64,000 bases of DNA, taken from Paenibacillus nanensis. Its GTDB lineage: Bacteria > Bacillota > Bacilli > Paenibacillales > Paenibacillaceae. The position numbers and the translations under genes are program-made. The stretch's first letter is position 1; each line of letters begins with the position of its first letter. Where the stretch lies: NCBI RefSeq assembly GCF_003583765.1, contig NZ_QXQA01000001.1, positions 620,001-684,000 of the forward strand, given 5' to 3'. Positions 1 through 9,038 of this stretch are shown one piece after another. The notes beneath the pieces were generated by a model. It saw nothing but the letters and a program-made list of their open reading frames with translations. It did not search any database and was not told where the DNA came from.

Positions 1-1173
1 CGTGCCGAACCGCTCGCCGTCGGTATCCTGCGCCTGCTCATAATTCGTAACAGGATGATCGCAGAAGTGGGCCGAGAAGGAGCCGCGGATTTGGTTAATG
101 GTCAGCGGAATGCCGTTTTCCCGCGCGGTTTCCATAAGTCCGGCTGCAAGCTTGGAAGCAAGCGCGTCCATCCTGTCATAGATGCCCGGCTCTTGCAGCA
201 CCTCCAGGCATGCGATGCCGGCGGAGATGGAGGCCGGGTTGCCTGCCATGGTGCCTGCTTGGTAAGCCGGGCCGAGCGGCGCAACCTGCTCCATAATTTC
301 GCGGCGTCCGCCGTAAGCGCCGATTGGCAGACCGCCTCCGATAATTTTGCCAAGGGCTGTGAGATCGGGTTCAATGGCGGCGTGATCGGCGAAAGTGGCG
401 TATGTCTGCGCGGAGCCGTAATGGAAGCGGAAGGCGCTGATCACTTCGTCATAAATGACGAGCGCGCCGGCTTCTCTCGTCAGCTTGCACAGGCCTTCCA
501 AGAAGCCTTCATGAGGCATGACCATGCCGAAATTGCCGACGATCGGCTCGACCATGACGGCCGCTGTGTCATTGCCCCAACGCTGCAAGGCTTGTTCGAG
601 CGCTCCTAGATCATTGAACGGTACCGTAATGACTTCATGCGCGATGCTCGTAGGAATGCCGGCGCTGTCCGGAATGCCGAGCGTGGAGGGACCCGAGCCG
701 GCGGCGACCAGCACCAAATCGGAATGGCCGTGGTAGCAGCCTGCAAATTTAATAATTTTATTCCGTTTCGTATAAGCTCTTGCAACGCGAATCGTCGTCA
801 TGACAGCTTCCGTGCCGGAGTTGACGAAGCGGACCTTGTCCAGAGAAGGGATCGCTTGCTTCAGCATGCGGGCAAGCGTAATTTCCAGCTCGGTTGGCGT
901 GCCATACAGCGTGCCGTTAGCAGCCGCGCGGACAATGGCCTCCGTTATATGCGGATGGGCATGTCCCGTTATTATTGGGCCGTAAGCGGCCAAGTAGTCA
1001 ATATAACGGTTGTCGTCGACATCCCAGAAGTAGGCGCCTTCGGCGCGTTTCATAAACACGGGAGCGCCGCCGCCCACCGCTTTGAACGAGCGGGAAGGGC
1101 TGTTCACGCCGCCGACGATATGCTGCAGAGCCTCCTGATAAAGGGCTTCGGATTGTGGTCGATTCTGATTCAT
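1..1173 (-). CDS. hemL: Glutamate-1-semialdehyde 2,1-aminomutase (GsaB/HemL2 type), 3' part beyond window
   Basis: Open on the minus strand from the ATG at 1173 to the window edge (391 codons, no stop), so the C-terminal ~40 residues of this roughly 430-residue family are missing. The enzyme converts glutamate-1-semialdehyde to 5-aminolevulinate with PLP/PMP, in the cytosol, for tetrapyrrole synthesis. Visible signatures are the N-terminal [34 protein letters not shown], the PLP aspartate in [10 protein letters not shown] and the Schiff-base lysine in [18 protein letters not shown]. The [10 protein letters not shown] and [14 protein letters not shown] stretches resemble Bacillus GsaB more than HemL, so this is probably the second, stand-alone paralogue (inference). 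It lies 108 bp downstream of the LytR-type gene on the same strand, after a hairpin. Confidence 0.93.
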   Translation of the reverse strand, partial: MNQNRPQSEALYQEALQHIVGGVNSPSRSFKAVGGGAPVFMKRAEGAYFWDVDDNRYIDYLAAYGPIITGHAHPHITEAIVRAAANGTLYGTPTELEITLARMLKQAIPSLDKVRFVNSGTEAVMTTIRVARAYTKRNKIIKFAGCYHGHSDLVLVAAGSGPSTLGIPDSAGIPTSIAHEVITVPFNDLGALEQALQRWGNDTAAVMVEPIVGNFGMVMPHEGFLEGLCKLTREAGALVIYDEVISAFRFHYGSAQTYATFADHAAIEPDLTALGKIIGGGLPIGAYGGRREIMEQVAPLGPAYQAGTMAGNPASISAGIACLEVLQEPGIYDRMDALASKLAAGLMETARENGIPLTINQIRGSFSAHFCDHPVTNYEQAQDTDGERFGT

Positions 1174-1223
1174 GGTTAACGGTCCTTTCGCTTGTGAAAT
1201 GAAGTAAAGCAATACCAAGAGAA

Positions 1224-1246
1224 ATAGAGCACATGAAGTGCTCTAT
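1224..1246 (-). terminator. Stem-loop between the LCP gene and hemL
   Basis: A perfect 9-bp inverted repeat (ATAGAGCAC ... GTGCTCTAT) with a 5-nt loop follows the minus-strand LCP gene. The tail read on the minus strand is only moderately T-rich (TTTCTCTT), so termination may be weak or partial, and hemL may have its own promoter in the remaining ~50 bp. Confidence 0.45.
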
Positions 1247-1280
1247 CCGAATGGCTTCCGATGCTGCTTTTTGGATGATC

Positions 1281-2366
1281 TTACCGGCTTGCGCTTCCTG
1301 TGCTGCCGGAGACGCCGCCGCCGCTCGCCGAGTTGTCTGTGCCGCCGTCTTCGCCGTCAACACCCGGCGTCTCGGAAGGCGCCGGAATCGTCTCGTCCTT
1401 CATCAATACTTCCTGGACGTAGCCTAGCAGCGCGTCGTTATCGCGAATGCCGATGACGGATGCGCCGCCGATATGCTCCTCGCTCACAAGCTCCATCGGC
1501 GGGATTTGAGCGGTGCCGCCGACGTGGCTTTCAACGCCTAGCTGGCCGAGCTTCAGCATGTCCATCACGCTCAAGTTCGTTTCGATATAAGGAGAAACGC
1601 TGCCTAATATTTCTTTCATCTGAATGATGTTCCAGGTTGACTGCATTTCCTTCGCTACGGCTTTTAAGAAATTGCGCTGACGTTCCGTGCGCGTATAATC
1701 GCTCATCGCGTCGTGACGGAACCTGACGTATTGCAGCGCTTTGTCGCCGTCGAGAAGCTGGTAGCCCTTTTTCAAATCAATGTCGTAACGGTTCTGGTCC
1801 GCGTTATCCGTGTAATGCATGTCCTTTTCGACGTCAAACCAGATGCCGCCGAGCTTGTCGATGAGCGCCTTGAAGCCTTCAAAATCCGTATAGACGTAAT
1901 ATTGGATTTCGAGACCGAGCAGATCGCCGACCGTCTTCATCGCAAGGGACGGGCCGCCTACCGTAATCGCCGTGTTAATCCGGCTAGGTCCATAGCCTTC
2001 AATATCCGCGTACGTGTCGCGCAGCACGGAGAACAGATGCGCTTTCTTCGTGACCGGATCGAAGGAAGCGACTAATATGGAGTCGGAACGGGCAATTTCG
2101 CCTTCGGCCAGACCGCGGGCGTCGCCGCCAAGCAGCAAAATGTTGACGCGCTCTTTGCCTTCCCACTTCGGAATTTCAACCGTTTTTTCCGGTTCGATAT
2201 CTTTAAAGATCGATTCCTCCGGCGCTTTCTGAAATTTATCCAGTTCGTTGACGACGCCGGCGCCCCAGACGACAACTCCGGCGATAGCAAGTACGAGAAT
2301 AACTAAAAAGCTTATAATGATCCATTTCCATTTCGATGATTTCTTCTTGCTTGACCTTGTACGCAT
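1281..2366 (-). CDS. LytR-CpsA-Psr (LCP) family cell-wall polymer ligase
   Basis: 361 residues. A basic N-terminus (RTRSSKKKSSKWK) and one membrane helix (about residues 15-37) anchor an extracytoplasmic LCP domain. Family hallmarks are visible: NILLLGGDARG, the RSDSILV strand, SVLRDTYADI (the usual S-x-P-R-D-T with Leu for Pro), RINTAITVGG, and YVRFRHDAMSDYTRTERQRNFL. LCP proteins transfer lipid-linked teichoic acid or polysaccharide precursors to peptidoglycan. The C-terminal ~30 residues are Gly/Ser/Thr-rich low complexity (GGTDNSASGGG). An AAAGGAG sits about 13 nt upstream of the ATG. The precise polymer substrate cannot be read from the sequence. Confidence 0.9.
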   Translation of the reverse strand: MRTRSSKKKSSKWKWIIISFLVILVLAIAGVVVWGAGVVNELDKFQKAPEESIFKDIEPEKTVEIPKWEGKERVNILLLGGDARGLAEGEIARSDSILVASFDPVTKKAHLFSVLRDTYADIEGYGPSRINTAITVGGPSLAMKTVGDLLGLEIQYYVYTDFEGFKALIDKLGGIWFDVEKDMHYTDNADQNRYDIDLKKGYQLLDGDKALQYVRFRHDAMSDYTRTERQRNFLKAVAKEMQSTWNIIQMKEILGSVSPYIETNLSVMDMLKLGQLGVESHVGGTAQIPPMELVSEEHIGGASVIGIRDNDALLGYVQEVLMKDETIPAPSETPGVDGEDGGTDNSASGGGVSGSTGSASR

Positions 2367-2626
2367 TGCGTTAGTTGGTCTCCTTTCAATAAAGACGATT
2401 AGGATTGTTCCGTACCCGACGATAAACTTTTATTGGATGTGCAGGTTCTTTTATAATGGAACTGTTTCAATTTTATACACAGTTTACGCATCGAGATAAC
2501 TGATGTATGATTACATATCATAAAATTATAAGGCTCATAACTAACTAGTTGCAAGTTTTATCATTTTGGGCACAATATAGTCGCTATTTCCCAGGAAATG
2601 TCGAAGCGAGAGGAGCAATGTACGTA

Positions 2627-3655
2627 ATGTTGGCGATTGATGTGAAGGATCTGCGCAAAGACTTTCGCGTGCAGAAAAACCGGGAAGGCCTGTCCGGCGC
2701 GTTGAAGGATCTGTTCAAGCGCGAGTATAGAGAGGTAAGGGCGGTAAAAGATATTTCGTTCCAAATTCCGCAAGGAGAAATCTGCGGTTACATAGGCGAG
2801 AACGGGGCGGGCAAATCGACCACGATCAAAATGCTGACGGGCATTCTTGTGCCTACGGCAGGCAGCTTGAAGGTAAACGGGTATGTCCCGTATAAGGACC
2901 GTGAAAAATTCGTCAACGGGATTGGGGTCGTGTTCGGCCAACGGTCCCAGCTATGGTGGGATATCGGGGTAATCGAATCGTTCCAGCTGCTTCGCAAGGT
3001 ATATCGAGTGTCGGAGCAGGATTTCAAAAAACGGCTTGATAATTTGGTTGAGCGGCTGCAGCTTGGCGATCTGCTGAATCGTCCGGTCAGGAAGCTGAGC
3101 CTCGGACAGCGGATGCGCTGCGAGCTGGTCGCGTCGCTGCTGCATAATCCGTCCATTCTGTTCCTGGATGAGCCGACGATCGGACTCGATATCGTTGTGA
3201 AGACGGAAATCCGAGATTTCCTCATGCAGATGAACAAAGAAGAGGGGACCACGATCCTGCTGACTACGCACGATCTTCAGGATATTGAGGCGCTATGCTC
3301 TCGTGTCATTATGCTGGATGACGGCCAGATCATTTACGACGGCGGCCTGGACGAGCTAAAGACGAGATGGAGCAAAGGCCGCGAAATCCAGTTCCAATTC
3401 GCCGCGCAGATGAAGCTGGCGAGGCTGCAAGAACTGACGCAAGGGCTGGCCGTCGATTGGTCGATGGAAAATGAAGTGACGGCCAAGCTGTTCGTGCCGC
3501 ATGAGGTGAGCGTGTCGGAGGCAATGGCGAGAGTCGTCAGCGGCGCGGATATCCGCGATATTAAAATTTTCGAGACCAACACGGACGAAATCGTGAGAGG
3601 CATTTACCAATCCGGCTCGGCTGACATTGCGAAGAAGGAAGTTGCTTCGTCATGA
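2627..3655 (+). CDS. ABC transporter ATP-binding protein (ABC-2 type exporter)
   Basis: Cytosolic nucleotide-binding subunit, 342 residues from ATG 2627; ATG 2618 is nearly as likely, but the AGAGGAG at 2609-2615 is better spaced for 2627. Walker A is GENGAGKST, the signature is LSLGQRMRCE (a variant of LSGGQ), Walker B is ILFLDEPTIGLD and the switch histidine is in TTHDLQDIE. An extra N-terminal stretch with a basic insertion before the core (LKDLFKREYREV) and a ~90-residue C-terminal domain are typical of the ATPases paired with two unlike ABC-2 permeases. The stop overlaps the next gene (ATGA), so the two are translationally coupled. The substrate is unknown. Confidence 0.92.
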   Translation: MLAIDVKDLRKDFRVQKNREGLSGALKDLFKREYREVRAVKDISFQIPQGEICGYIGENGAGKSTTIKMLTGILVPTAGSLKVNGYVPYKDREKFVNGIGVVFGQRSQLWWDIGVIESFQLLRKVYRVSEQDFKKRLDNLVERLQLGDLLNRPVRKLSLGQRMRCELVASLLHNPSILFLDEPTIGLDIVVKTEIRDFLMQMNKEEGTTILLTTHDLQDIEALCSRVIMLDDGQIIYDGGLDELKTRWSKGREIQFQFAAQMKLARLQELTQGLAVDWSMENEVTAKLFVPHEVSVSEAMARVVSGADIRDIKIFETNTDEIVRGIYQSGSADIAKKEVASS

Positions 3656-4446
3656 TGAGCGCTTATCTCGATTTTATCCGTATCCGGTTTTTGATGATGC
3701 TCGCATATCGGGTTAACTACTACAGCGGGATTATCATTTATGCGATTAACATTGGCGCGTATTATTTCTTATGGCAGGCGATTTACGGGGAGCAGGAGTC
3801 GCTGGCGGGCTTTACCGTCCCCCAGATGACAACCTATATCGCGGTGTCGTGGATGGCAAGGGCATTCTACTTCAATAACTTGGACCGTGAAATTGCGAAC
3901 GAGATTCGCGACGGAAGCGTAGCTGTGCAATTGATTCGTCCTTATAACTATTTATTCGTAAAAATGATGCAGGGCTTCGGCGAGGGGCTGTTCCGCTTGC
4001 TCCTGTTCATGGTGCCGGGCTTACTTATCGTTTGTCTGATCTTCCCGGTACAGCTGCCGGCGGATCCGGTTGTTTGGCTGCTGTATCTTGTCATGCTGCT
4101 CTTCAGCTTTTTGATTAATTCGCAGATCAACATTTTAACCGGGCTGTTCGCCTTCTTCGTGGAAAACAACGAGGGCATGATGCGTATGAAACGCGTTATG
4201 GTCGACTTGTTCTCCGGCGTGGTCGTGCCGATCGCTTTCTTCCCGGGCTGGCTTAAAAGCACGATGGAATGGCTGCCGTTCCAGGCGATCACGTATTTGC
4301 CCAGCTCTGTGTTTACCGGCAGAACGCCGCTGGGCGAAGCGGGCGGCGTGCTTGGACTTCAAGTATTTTGGTTCCTGCTGCTTCTGCTGCCTATCTGGCT
4401 GACATGGCGGGCGGCGCGCAAGCGGCTGTTCGTGCAAGGGGGTTAA
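3652..4446 (+). CDS. ABC-2 type permease subunit 1
   Basis: 264 residues with about six hydrophobic segments. It begins with a short cytosolic MMSAYLDFIRIRFLMMLAYRVNYYSG and belongs to the ABC-2 permease group formerly described as DUF990-like (COG4587/COG3694 type). It starts inside the stop of the ATPase gene (ATGATG overlapping TGA) and is followed 5 bp later by a second permease of the same length, so the transporter is probably a heterodimeric exporter. The motif FFPGWLKSTMEWLPFQAITYLPSS near the C-terminus is characteristic of this family. Function as an exporter is inferred from family; substrate unknown. Confidence 0.88.
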   Translation: MMSAYLDFIRIRFLMMLAYRVNYYSGIIIYAINIGAYYFLWQAIYGEQESLAGFTVPQMTTYIAVSWMARAFYFNNLDREIANEIRDGSVAVQLIRPYNYLFVKMMQGFGEGLFRLLLFMVPGLLIVCLIFPVQLPADPVVWLLYLVMLLFSFLINSQINILTGLFAFFVENNEGMMRMKRVMVDLFSGVVVPIAFFPGWLKSTMEWLPFQAITYLPSSVFTGRTPLGEAGGVLGLQVFWFLLLLLPIWLTWRAARKRLFVQGG

Positions 4447-4451
4447 CGCCG

Positions 4452-5243
4452 ATGCGATATGCGGTACTTTTTTGGGAATATATAAAAAACTATGCCAAAA
4501 CAAGGCTCACCTACCGAGCCGACTTCTGGATCGAGGTCGCCTCGGACTTGCTTTTTCAATTCGTGAACTTGATCTTTATTTTGGTCGTGTTCCAGCATAC
4601 GCCGTCTCTCGGAGGATGGTCCGAGCTTGAGGTTGTGTTCGTGTACGGCTTCTTTATGATCCCTTATGGACTTTTCAGCACGTTTTTCGGCATCTGGAAT
4701 TTCAGCGAGCGGTATATCGTCAAAGGGGAGATGGACCGCGTCCTGACACGTCCGGCTCACAGCTTATTCCAAGTGCTGTTCGAAAATATCGATCCGCCGT
4801 CCATGGTCGGGTCGATCGTGGGCGCGGGCATAATGGCGTATTGCTGGACGCAGATGGGTCTGCCGTTCCATTTGACGGATCTGCTGTTGATGCTCGTGCT
4901 GGTTGTGGGGGCGACGCTTATCTATGGAGGGTTGTATACGGCGCTGAATGCGGTATCGTTCTATTCCGACGCTCCGACAGGCATTGTGCCTCTGATGTAT
5001 AACATTCAAAACTACGGGCGTTATCCCGTTAACATCTATAACAAACTCATTCGTTTCGTTCTGACTTGGCTGCTTCCGTTCGCATTTGTCGGGGTGATCC
5101 CGGCTTCCTACTTCTTGGAGAAGAAGAGCGACGACTTATCTCAGCTGGCGCTTCTGACGCCCGTAATGGGGCTCATCGTGTTCGGTCTGGGGCTCGCTTT
5201 CTGGAATCACGGCGTGAAGAAGTACCGGGGAGCGGGATCGTAG
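4452..5243 (+). CDS. ABC-2 type permease subunit 2
   Basis: 264 residues from ATG 4452, preceded by AAGGGGG at the usual distance. The frame is open further upstream, but that part overlaps the first permease in another frame and is not expected to be translated. The protein has about six membrane segments, starts RYAVLFWEYIKNYAKTRLTYRADFW and contains GGWSELEVVFVYGFFMIPYGLF and FVGVIPASYFLEKK, which mark the second permease of this two-permease exporter type. It is the partner of the preceding subunit and ATPase; the peroxiredoxin gene follows 18 bp later, so the four genes probably form one transcript. Confidence 0.88.
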   Translation: MRYAVLFWEYIKNYAKTRLTYRADFWIEVASDLLFQFVNLIFILVVFQHTPSLGGWSELEVVFVYGFFMIPYGLFSTFFGIWNFSERYIVKGEMDRVLTRPAHSLFQVLFENIDPPSMVGSIVGAGIMAYCWTQMGLPFHLTDLLLMLVLVVGATLIYGGLYTALNAVSFYSDAPTGIVPLMYNIQNYGRYPVNIYNKLIRFVLTWLLPFAFVGVIPASYFLEKKSDDLSQLALLTPVMGLIVFGLGLAFWNHGVKKYRGAGS

Positions 5244-5261
5244 CAGGAAGGAGCAGGTAGT

Positions 5262-5735
5262 ATGACACTCGAAATCGGAAAAAAAGCGCCCAAGTTCAAG
5301 CTGCCCGCATCCAATGGGGAAATCGTTTCGCTGATGGAGCTGCGGGGGCAGAACGTCGTTCTTTTCTTTTATCCAAAGGACATGACGCAGACCTGCACGG
5401 AGCAAGCATGCGCCATGAGGGATCATTATTCGGAATTTGCGGCGGAAAATACGGTTGTGCTCGGCATAAGCGGGGACAGCGTGAAGTCGCATGTTAATTT
5501 TGTTCAAAAGAAAGAGCTGCCGTATTTGCTGCTGTCCGACGAGAACCATAAGGTGTGTGAGCAATATGGCGTCTGGCAGCTGAAGAAGCTGTACGGCAGA
5601 GAGTATATGGGCATCGTCCGCTCAACCTTCCTAATCGACGCCAAGGGCAATCTCGTCCGGGAATGGCGCAAGGTCAAGGTGAAGGGGCATGCGGAGGAAG
5701 TGCTGCAGGCGGTAAGGAGCTTGAAAAAGAAGTGA
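5262..5735 (+). CDS. bcp: Thioredoxin-dependent thiol peroxidase (Bcp/PrxQ)
   Basis: 157-residue peroxiredoxin that reduces hydroperoxides in the cytosol using thioredoxin. The peroxidatic cysteine is Cys45 in DMTQTCTEQAC and the resolving cysteine Cys50 lies five residues later, the atypical two-Cys PrxQ layout. FFYPKDMT and the conserved arginine in GIVRSTFLID are also present. An AAGGAG precedes the ATG. It follows the exporter genes by 18 bp, but no functional link is evident. Downstream there is no terminator until 6233; the intervening sequence is a 51-bp tandem repeat. Confidence 0.95.
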   Translation: MTLEIGKKAPKFKLPASNGEIVSLMELRGQNVVLFFYPKDMTQTCTEQACAMRDHYSEFAAENTVVLGISGDSVKSHVNFVQKKELPYLLLSDENHKVCEQYGVWQLKKLYGREYMGIVRSTFLIDAKGNLVREWRKVKVKGHAEEVLQAVRSLKKK

Positions 5736-5744
5736 GCGAGCAAT

Positions 5745-6150
5745 CGTGTGGCGCACTTAGATGGCGCGAGTCGCGGTTGGTTGGTGGAATAGTAACGTGT
5801 GGCGCGTTTAATTGGCGGGAGTCGCGGTAGATAGGCGTAATAGTGACGTGTGGTGCACTTAAATGGCGCGAGTCGCGGTTGGTTGGTGGAATAGTAACGT
5901 GCGGCGCGCTTAAATGGTGCGAGTCGCGGTTGGTTGGTGGAATAGTAACGTGCGGCGCGCTTAAATGGTGCGAGTCGCGGTTGGTTGGTGGAATAGTAAC
6001 GTGTGGCGCGCTTAAATGGCGCGAATCGTGGTAGATAGGCGTAATAGTGACGTGTGGCGCGTTTAAATGGTGCGAGTCGCCGTTGGCTGGTGGAATAGTA
6101 ACGTGCGGCGCGTTTAAATGGCGCGAGTCGCGGTTAGTGGGCGGGCTCGG
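5745..6150. repeat. Tandem array of eight 51-bp units (array 1)
   Basis: Eight copies start at 5745, 5796, 5847, 5898, 5949, 6000, 6051 and 6102, an exact 51-bp spacing. Each begins CGTGTGGCGC (or CGTGCGGCGC) and continues with a TTAAATGG, a CGAGTCGCGGTTGG and a GGAATAGTAA block. Copies differ by scattered substitutions, not by indels. A 63-codon open frame across four units has no ribosome-binding site and reflects only that 51 is divisible by three. The remainder of the gap to 6394 holds one terminator and AT-rich sequence. Confidence 0.9.
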
Positions 6151-6232
6151 TAGCAGCAGCCTCTATTTTGCCGATATAAACGTGAAGCGCTAGTTTGATC
6201 GAGATAACGGAAAAACGAGCGAATAAACGAGT

Positions 6233-6265
6233 ACAGTCCAGACATCGTCTGGGCTGTATTTTTTT
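6233..6265 (+). terminator. Rho-independent terminator downstream of array 1
   Basis: A 10-bp stem (ACAGTCCAGA / TCTGGGCTGT, one G-U pair) with a 5-nt loop is followed by seven T residues. It would end transcripts coming from the exporter-bcp operon after they have passed through array 1. Confidence 0.85.
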
Positions 6266-6393
6266 GTGAAGGGGTTTAAATATAAGTTTTATTAAACACC
6301 TTGTTAATGTCATTTAATAGAGCCGCGGTTCATATACTCTATCAATTCGAGAATCCATTCGAAATTTGATGATAGAGAAGGGTGGCAACGATA

Positions 6394-7890
6394 ATGCGGC
6401 GAGTAGTGACGGCGTCTATTTGCGCGGCTGTATTGTGGTTTGGCGTGATGGAGTTTGGGGGAGGTCTGCTGCATCAGGAGGAGAATGCGCTTGATCGGCA
6501 TCAATCCGGCTATTCCGAGACGGTATCTCTTGAATATGAAACGCGTCCATTATTAAGCGGGTCGGGTGAAGGGGCTGACGCGGCGTCGGAAGATGGCTTA
6601 CATCCGGAAAAAGCGGTGTACAGGCCTGATTATGACGGAGCGATTGATTCTAGTAAGGAGACGCCAACTGTACAGCAGGGAACGGGGGAGAATGCGAACA
6701 CGGATGAAAAGGCAGAACCGGAGACGGGAGCAGCTGGCGTAGTAGGCAAAGGGGCGAAGTCTGCCAAGCAAGAGGATGCGTCTTCGGAGACCAAATCAGA
6801 GCCAAACGCGAAGCCGGAAACGAAAGCCGCATCGGAACCTAAAAGCGGGAAGGTGCTGTATTTGACGTTTGACGATGGACCAAGCCGCTACACGCCGGAG
6901 GTTTTGGATATTTTGAAGCGGGAAGGGGTAAAGGCGACTTTCTTCGTGCTGGGCGAGCATGTGGAGCAGTATCCTGAAATTGCCAAAAGAATTGTAGAAG
7001 AGGGCCACGCTATCGGCAATCATACCTATAATCATGTCTATGAGAAGCTCTACGGCAGCTTCGGAGATTTTGCGAGTCAAATTATGCGCACGGACGATGC
7101 GATTTATGAGGCTGCAGGAGTAAGGACCACGCTTGTCAGAGCGCCGGGGGGGACGTACGCGAACTTCGACAAAGGCTATTTCGATGCACTGGAGGCGGCA
7201 GGGTACCGGGTCCACGATTGGAACGTGGACAGCGGCGATTCGAAGCGCCGCGGCGTGCCGGCAGCGGAAATTATGAGCAATATCAAAGAGTCCCGGATCG
7301 CGGATACGCTCAATGTGCTGCTGCATGACGGCGTAGGACATGAGGAGTCTGTCAAAGCTCTTCCGCAAATTATTCGTTACTATAAGGAGCTTGGGTATTC
7401 TTTTGAGGTGTTGAGCGATGAAGTCAAACCGATGCAGTTCCAGCTTGCGGATCGGCCGAAATGGAGCAGAGGGGCAGTCCGGGATAAGGACCGCGAGATG
7501 CTGGTGAGCTTTGGCAAGCAGCTGGACGCAAGCGGAGAACGCAACCTTTCACCATATAGAGAGCCGGCGTTGATTATACATCGCGGGGAAGAAACGCTTG
7601 TCCTGGAATCGGATCAGTATGAGCTCATCCGCGGAGTTATTCATGTTCCGCTGCTTACGCTTACGGAATGGATGGGCGGAGAAGCGGAGCTTGACGAGGA
7701 GTCCGGCGTTATTGAAGCGTTCATGCTTGGCAAGCGAGTGTTCTGGATGACAGATACCTGGCCCCCGAAGGAGGAAGACGAAAGCCTTATGATGGACGTT
7801 CCGCTTCGCGCGACGCTTAGCGAGTTCGGTCTCGACATCACCGACTATGTCATCACGAGCGAACGTAGAGAGGTTTGGATTGAGGAGTAG
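6394..7890 (+). CDS. NodB-type polysaccharide deacetylase with C-terminal CuAO-N-like domain
   Basis: 498 residues from ATG 6394 (GAAGGG at 6378-6383); a GTG at 6382 is in frame but overlaps the Shine-Dalgarno. The N-terminal helix (RRVVTASICAAVLWFGVMEF) is a signal peptide or anchor. About 120 polar, acidic residues form a linker. The NodB domain (about 150-330) has the metal-binding TFDDGP, GNHTYNH (HxxxH), RAPGG, and LLHDGVG motifs, so it should deacetylate an N-acetylated wall or secreted glycan. Residues ~385-495 look like the copper-amine-oxidase N-terminal fold common in Paenibacillus secreted proteins. Substrate is not determinable. Confidence 0.9.
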   Translation: MRRVVTASICAAVLWFGVMEFGGGLLHQEENALDRHQSGYSETVSLEYETRPLLSGSGEGADAASEDGLHPEKAVYRPDYDGAIDSSKETPTVQQGTGENANTDEKAEPETGAAGVVGKGAKSAKQEDASSETKSEPNAKPETKAASEPKSGKVLYLTFDDGPSRYTPEVLDILKREGVKATFFVLGEHVEQYPEIAKRIVEEGHAIGNHTYNHVYEKLYGSFGDFASQIMRTDDAIYEAAGVRTTLVRAPGGTYANFDKGYFDALEAAGYRVHDWNVDSGDSKRRGVPAAEIMSNIKESRIADTLNVLLHDGVGHEESVKALPQIIRYYKELGYSFEVLSDEVKPMQFQLADRPKWSRGAVRDKDREMLVSFGKQLDASGERNLSPYREPALIIHRGEETLVLESDQYELIRGVIHVPLLTLTEWMGGEAELDEESGVIEAFMLGKRVFWMTDTWPPKEEDESLMMDVPLRATLSEFGLDITDYVITSERREVWIEE

Positions 7891-7994
7891 GAAAGAATAG
7901 CGCAGAATGATCGGAATCTAGCAGGTCTAAAGGGAGAGAAACGTGGCGACACTGAAAAGTAGATAGATTTATTTTTCAGGAGGCGAAAGCTGCG

Positions 7995-9038
7995 ATGATA
8001 ACTCCCCCATTATTCGATAACAAAGAAGAAAACACGAACGAGGAGCTTACGCGCCATTGGCCGGAGCCGCCGCAGGTGCTGCTGAATCGGCTGCTGCATA
8101 AAGTAGAGTCGGTGATGCTAGGGAAGCAAGAGATGATCAGGCAGACGCTGATCGCGCTGCTGGCAGGCGGACATGTGCTGCTTGAGGATGTGCCGGGCGT
8201 CGGCAAAACGATGCTGGCGGGCGCCTTTGCGCGAACGGTAGGCGGTGAATTTAAACGCATTCAATTTACTTCGGATATGATGCCTGCCGATGTGGTCGGA
8301 GGGCTGGTGCTGGAGCCACGTACAAACGAGCTTGTCTATCGGCCGGGGCCTATTATGGCAAATGTCGTGCTGGCCGACGAAATTAACCGCGCTTCGCCGC
8401 GCACGCAATCCGCGCTGCTCGAAGCGATGGAAGAGCGGAGCGTAACGATCGAAGGAAAGACGCGAAGGCTTCCTGTTCCGTTTATGCTGATTGCGACACA
8501 GAATCCGCTCAGCTTCGAAGGGACGAACGGTTTGCCGGAAGCGCAATTAGACCGTTTTATGATCAGGCTATCCATCGGTTATCCAGGCGCCGAATTCGAA
8601 CGGAAGATGCTGGAGCAATACGCCGATGGCAAAAGAGTCGAGCCGCATCGTCTGCGTCCCGTCCTTGCGGTTCAGGAATGGCTGCAAATGCAGGCGGAAG
8701 CGAGACAAGGCCATGTGCACCCCGCGCTATTCCGTTATATGGTCGACGTTGCCGACGCAACGCGACGTTCATCCGACGTCGTGCTTGGCTTAAGTCCGCG
8801 AGCGCTCCGGGATTGGCTTCGAGCCGCGCAAGCGAGCGCTTATTTGGAAGGCAGGCGGTATGTGATTCCGGATGATTTGCTGGCGACTTCGGAGGCTGTG
8901 CTCAGCCATCGTCTTGGCCTGCGAGGCAGCGCCGGATTTGCGGGAAGAAGTGCTGCGGGGCTCATCCGCCAAGTGATCCGCGAGACGCCGATGCCGAAGG
9001 AAGCGGCTGCAGGTCCGCTAAAGGGGAAATGGAAATGA
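7995..9038 (+). CDS. MoxR-family AAA+ ATPase
   Basis: 347-residue cytosolic AAA+ chaperone. Walker A is GVGKT in LLEDVPGVGKTML, Walker B is VVLADEINRASPRTQSALLEAMEE, and the sensor region ATQNPLSFEGTNGLPEAQLDRF is the MoxR hallmark; a C-terminal lid with GLSPRALRDWLRAAQ follows. The start is set by AGGAGG at 7979-7984. MoxR proteins act on partner metallo- or VWA/DUF58 proteins; here it is the first gene of a MoxR-DUF58-transglutaminase operon, a widespread trio thought to work at the cell envelope. It overlaps the next gene by four bases (ATGA). Confidence 0.94.
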   Translation: MITPPLFDNKEENTNEELTRHWPEPPQVLLNRLLHKVESVMLGKQEMIRQTLIALLAGGHVLLEDVPGVGKTMLAGAFARTVGGEFKRIQFTSDMMPADVVGGLVLEPRTNELVYRPGPIMANVVLADEINRASPRTQSALLEAMEERSVTIEGKTRRLPVPFMLIATQNPLSFEGTNGLPEAQLDRFMIRLSIGYPGAEFERKMLEQYADGKRVEPHRLRPVLAVQEWLQMQAEARQGHVHPALFRYMVDVADATRRSSDVVLGLSPRALRDWLRAAQASAYLEGRRYVIPDDLLATSEAVLSHRLGLRGSAGFAGRSAAGLIRQVIRETPMPKEAAAGPLKGKWK

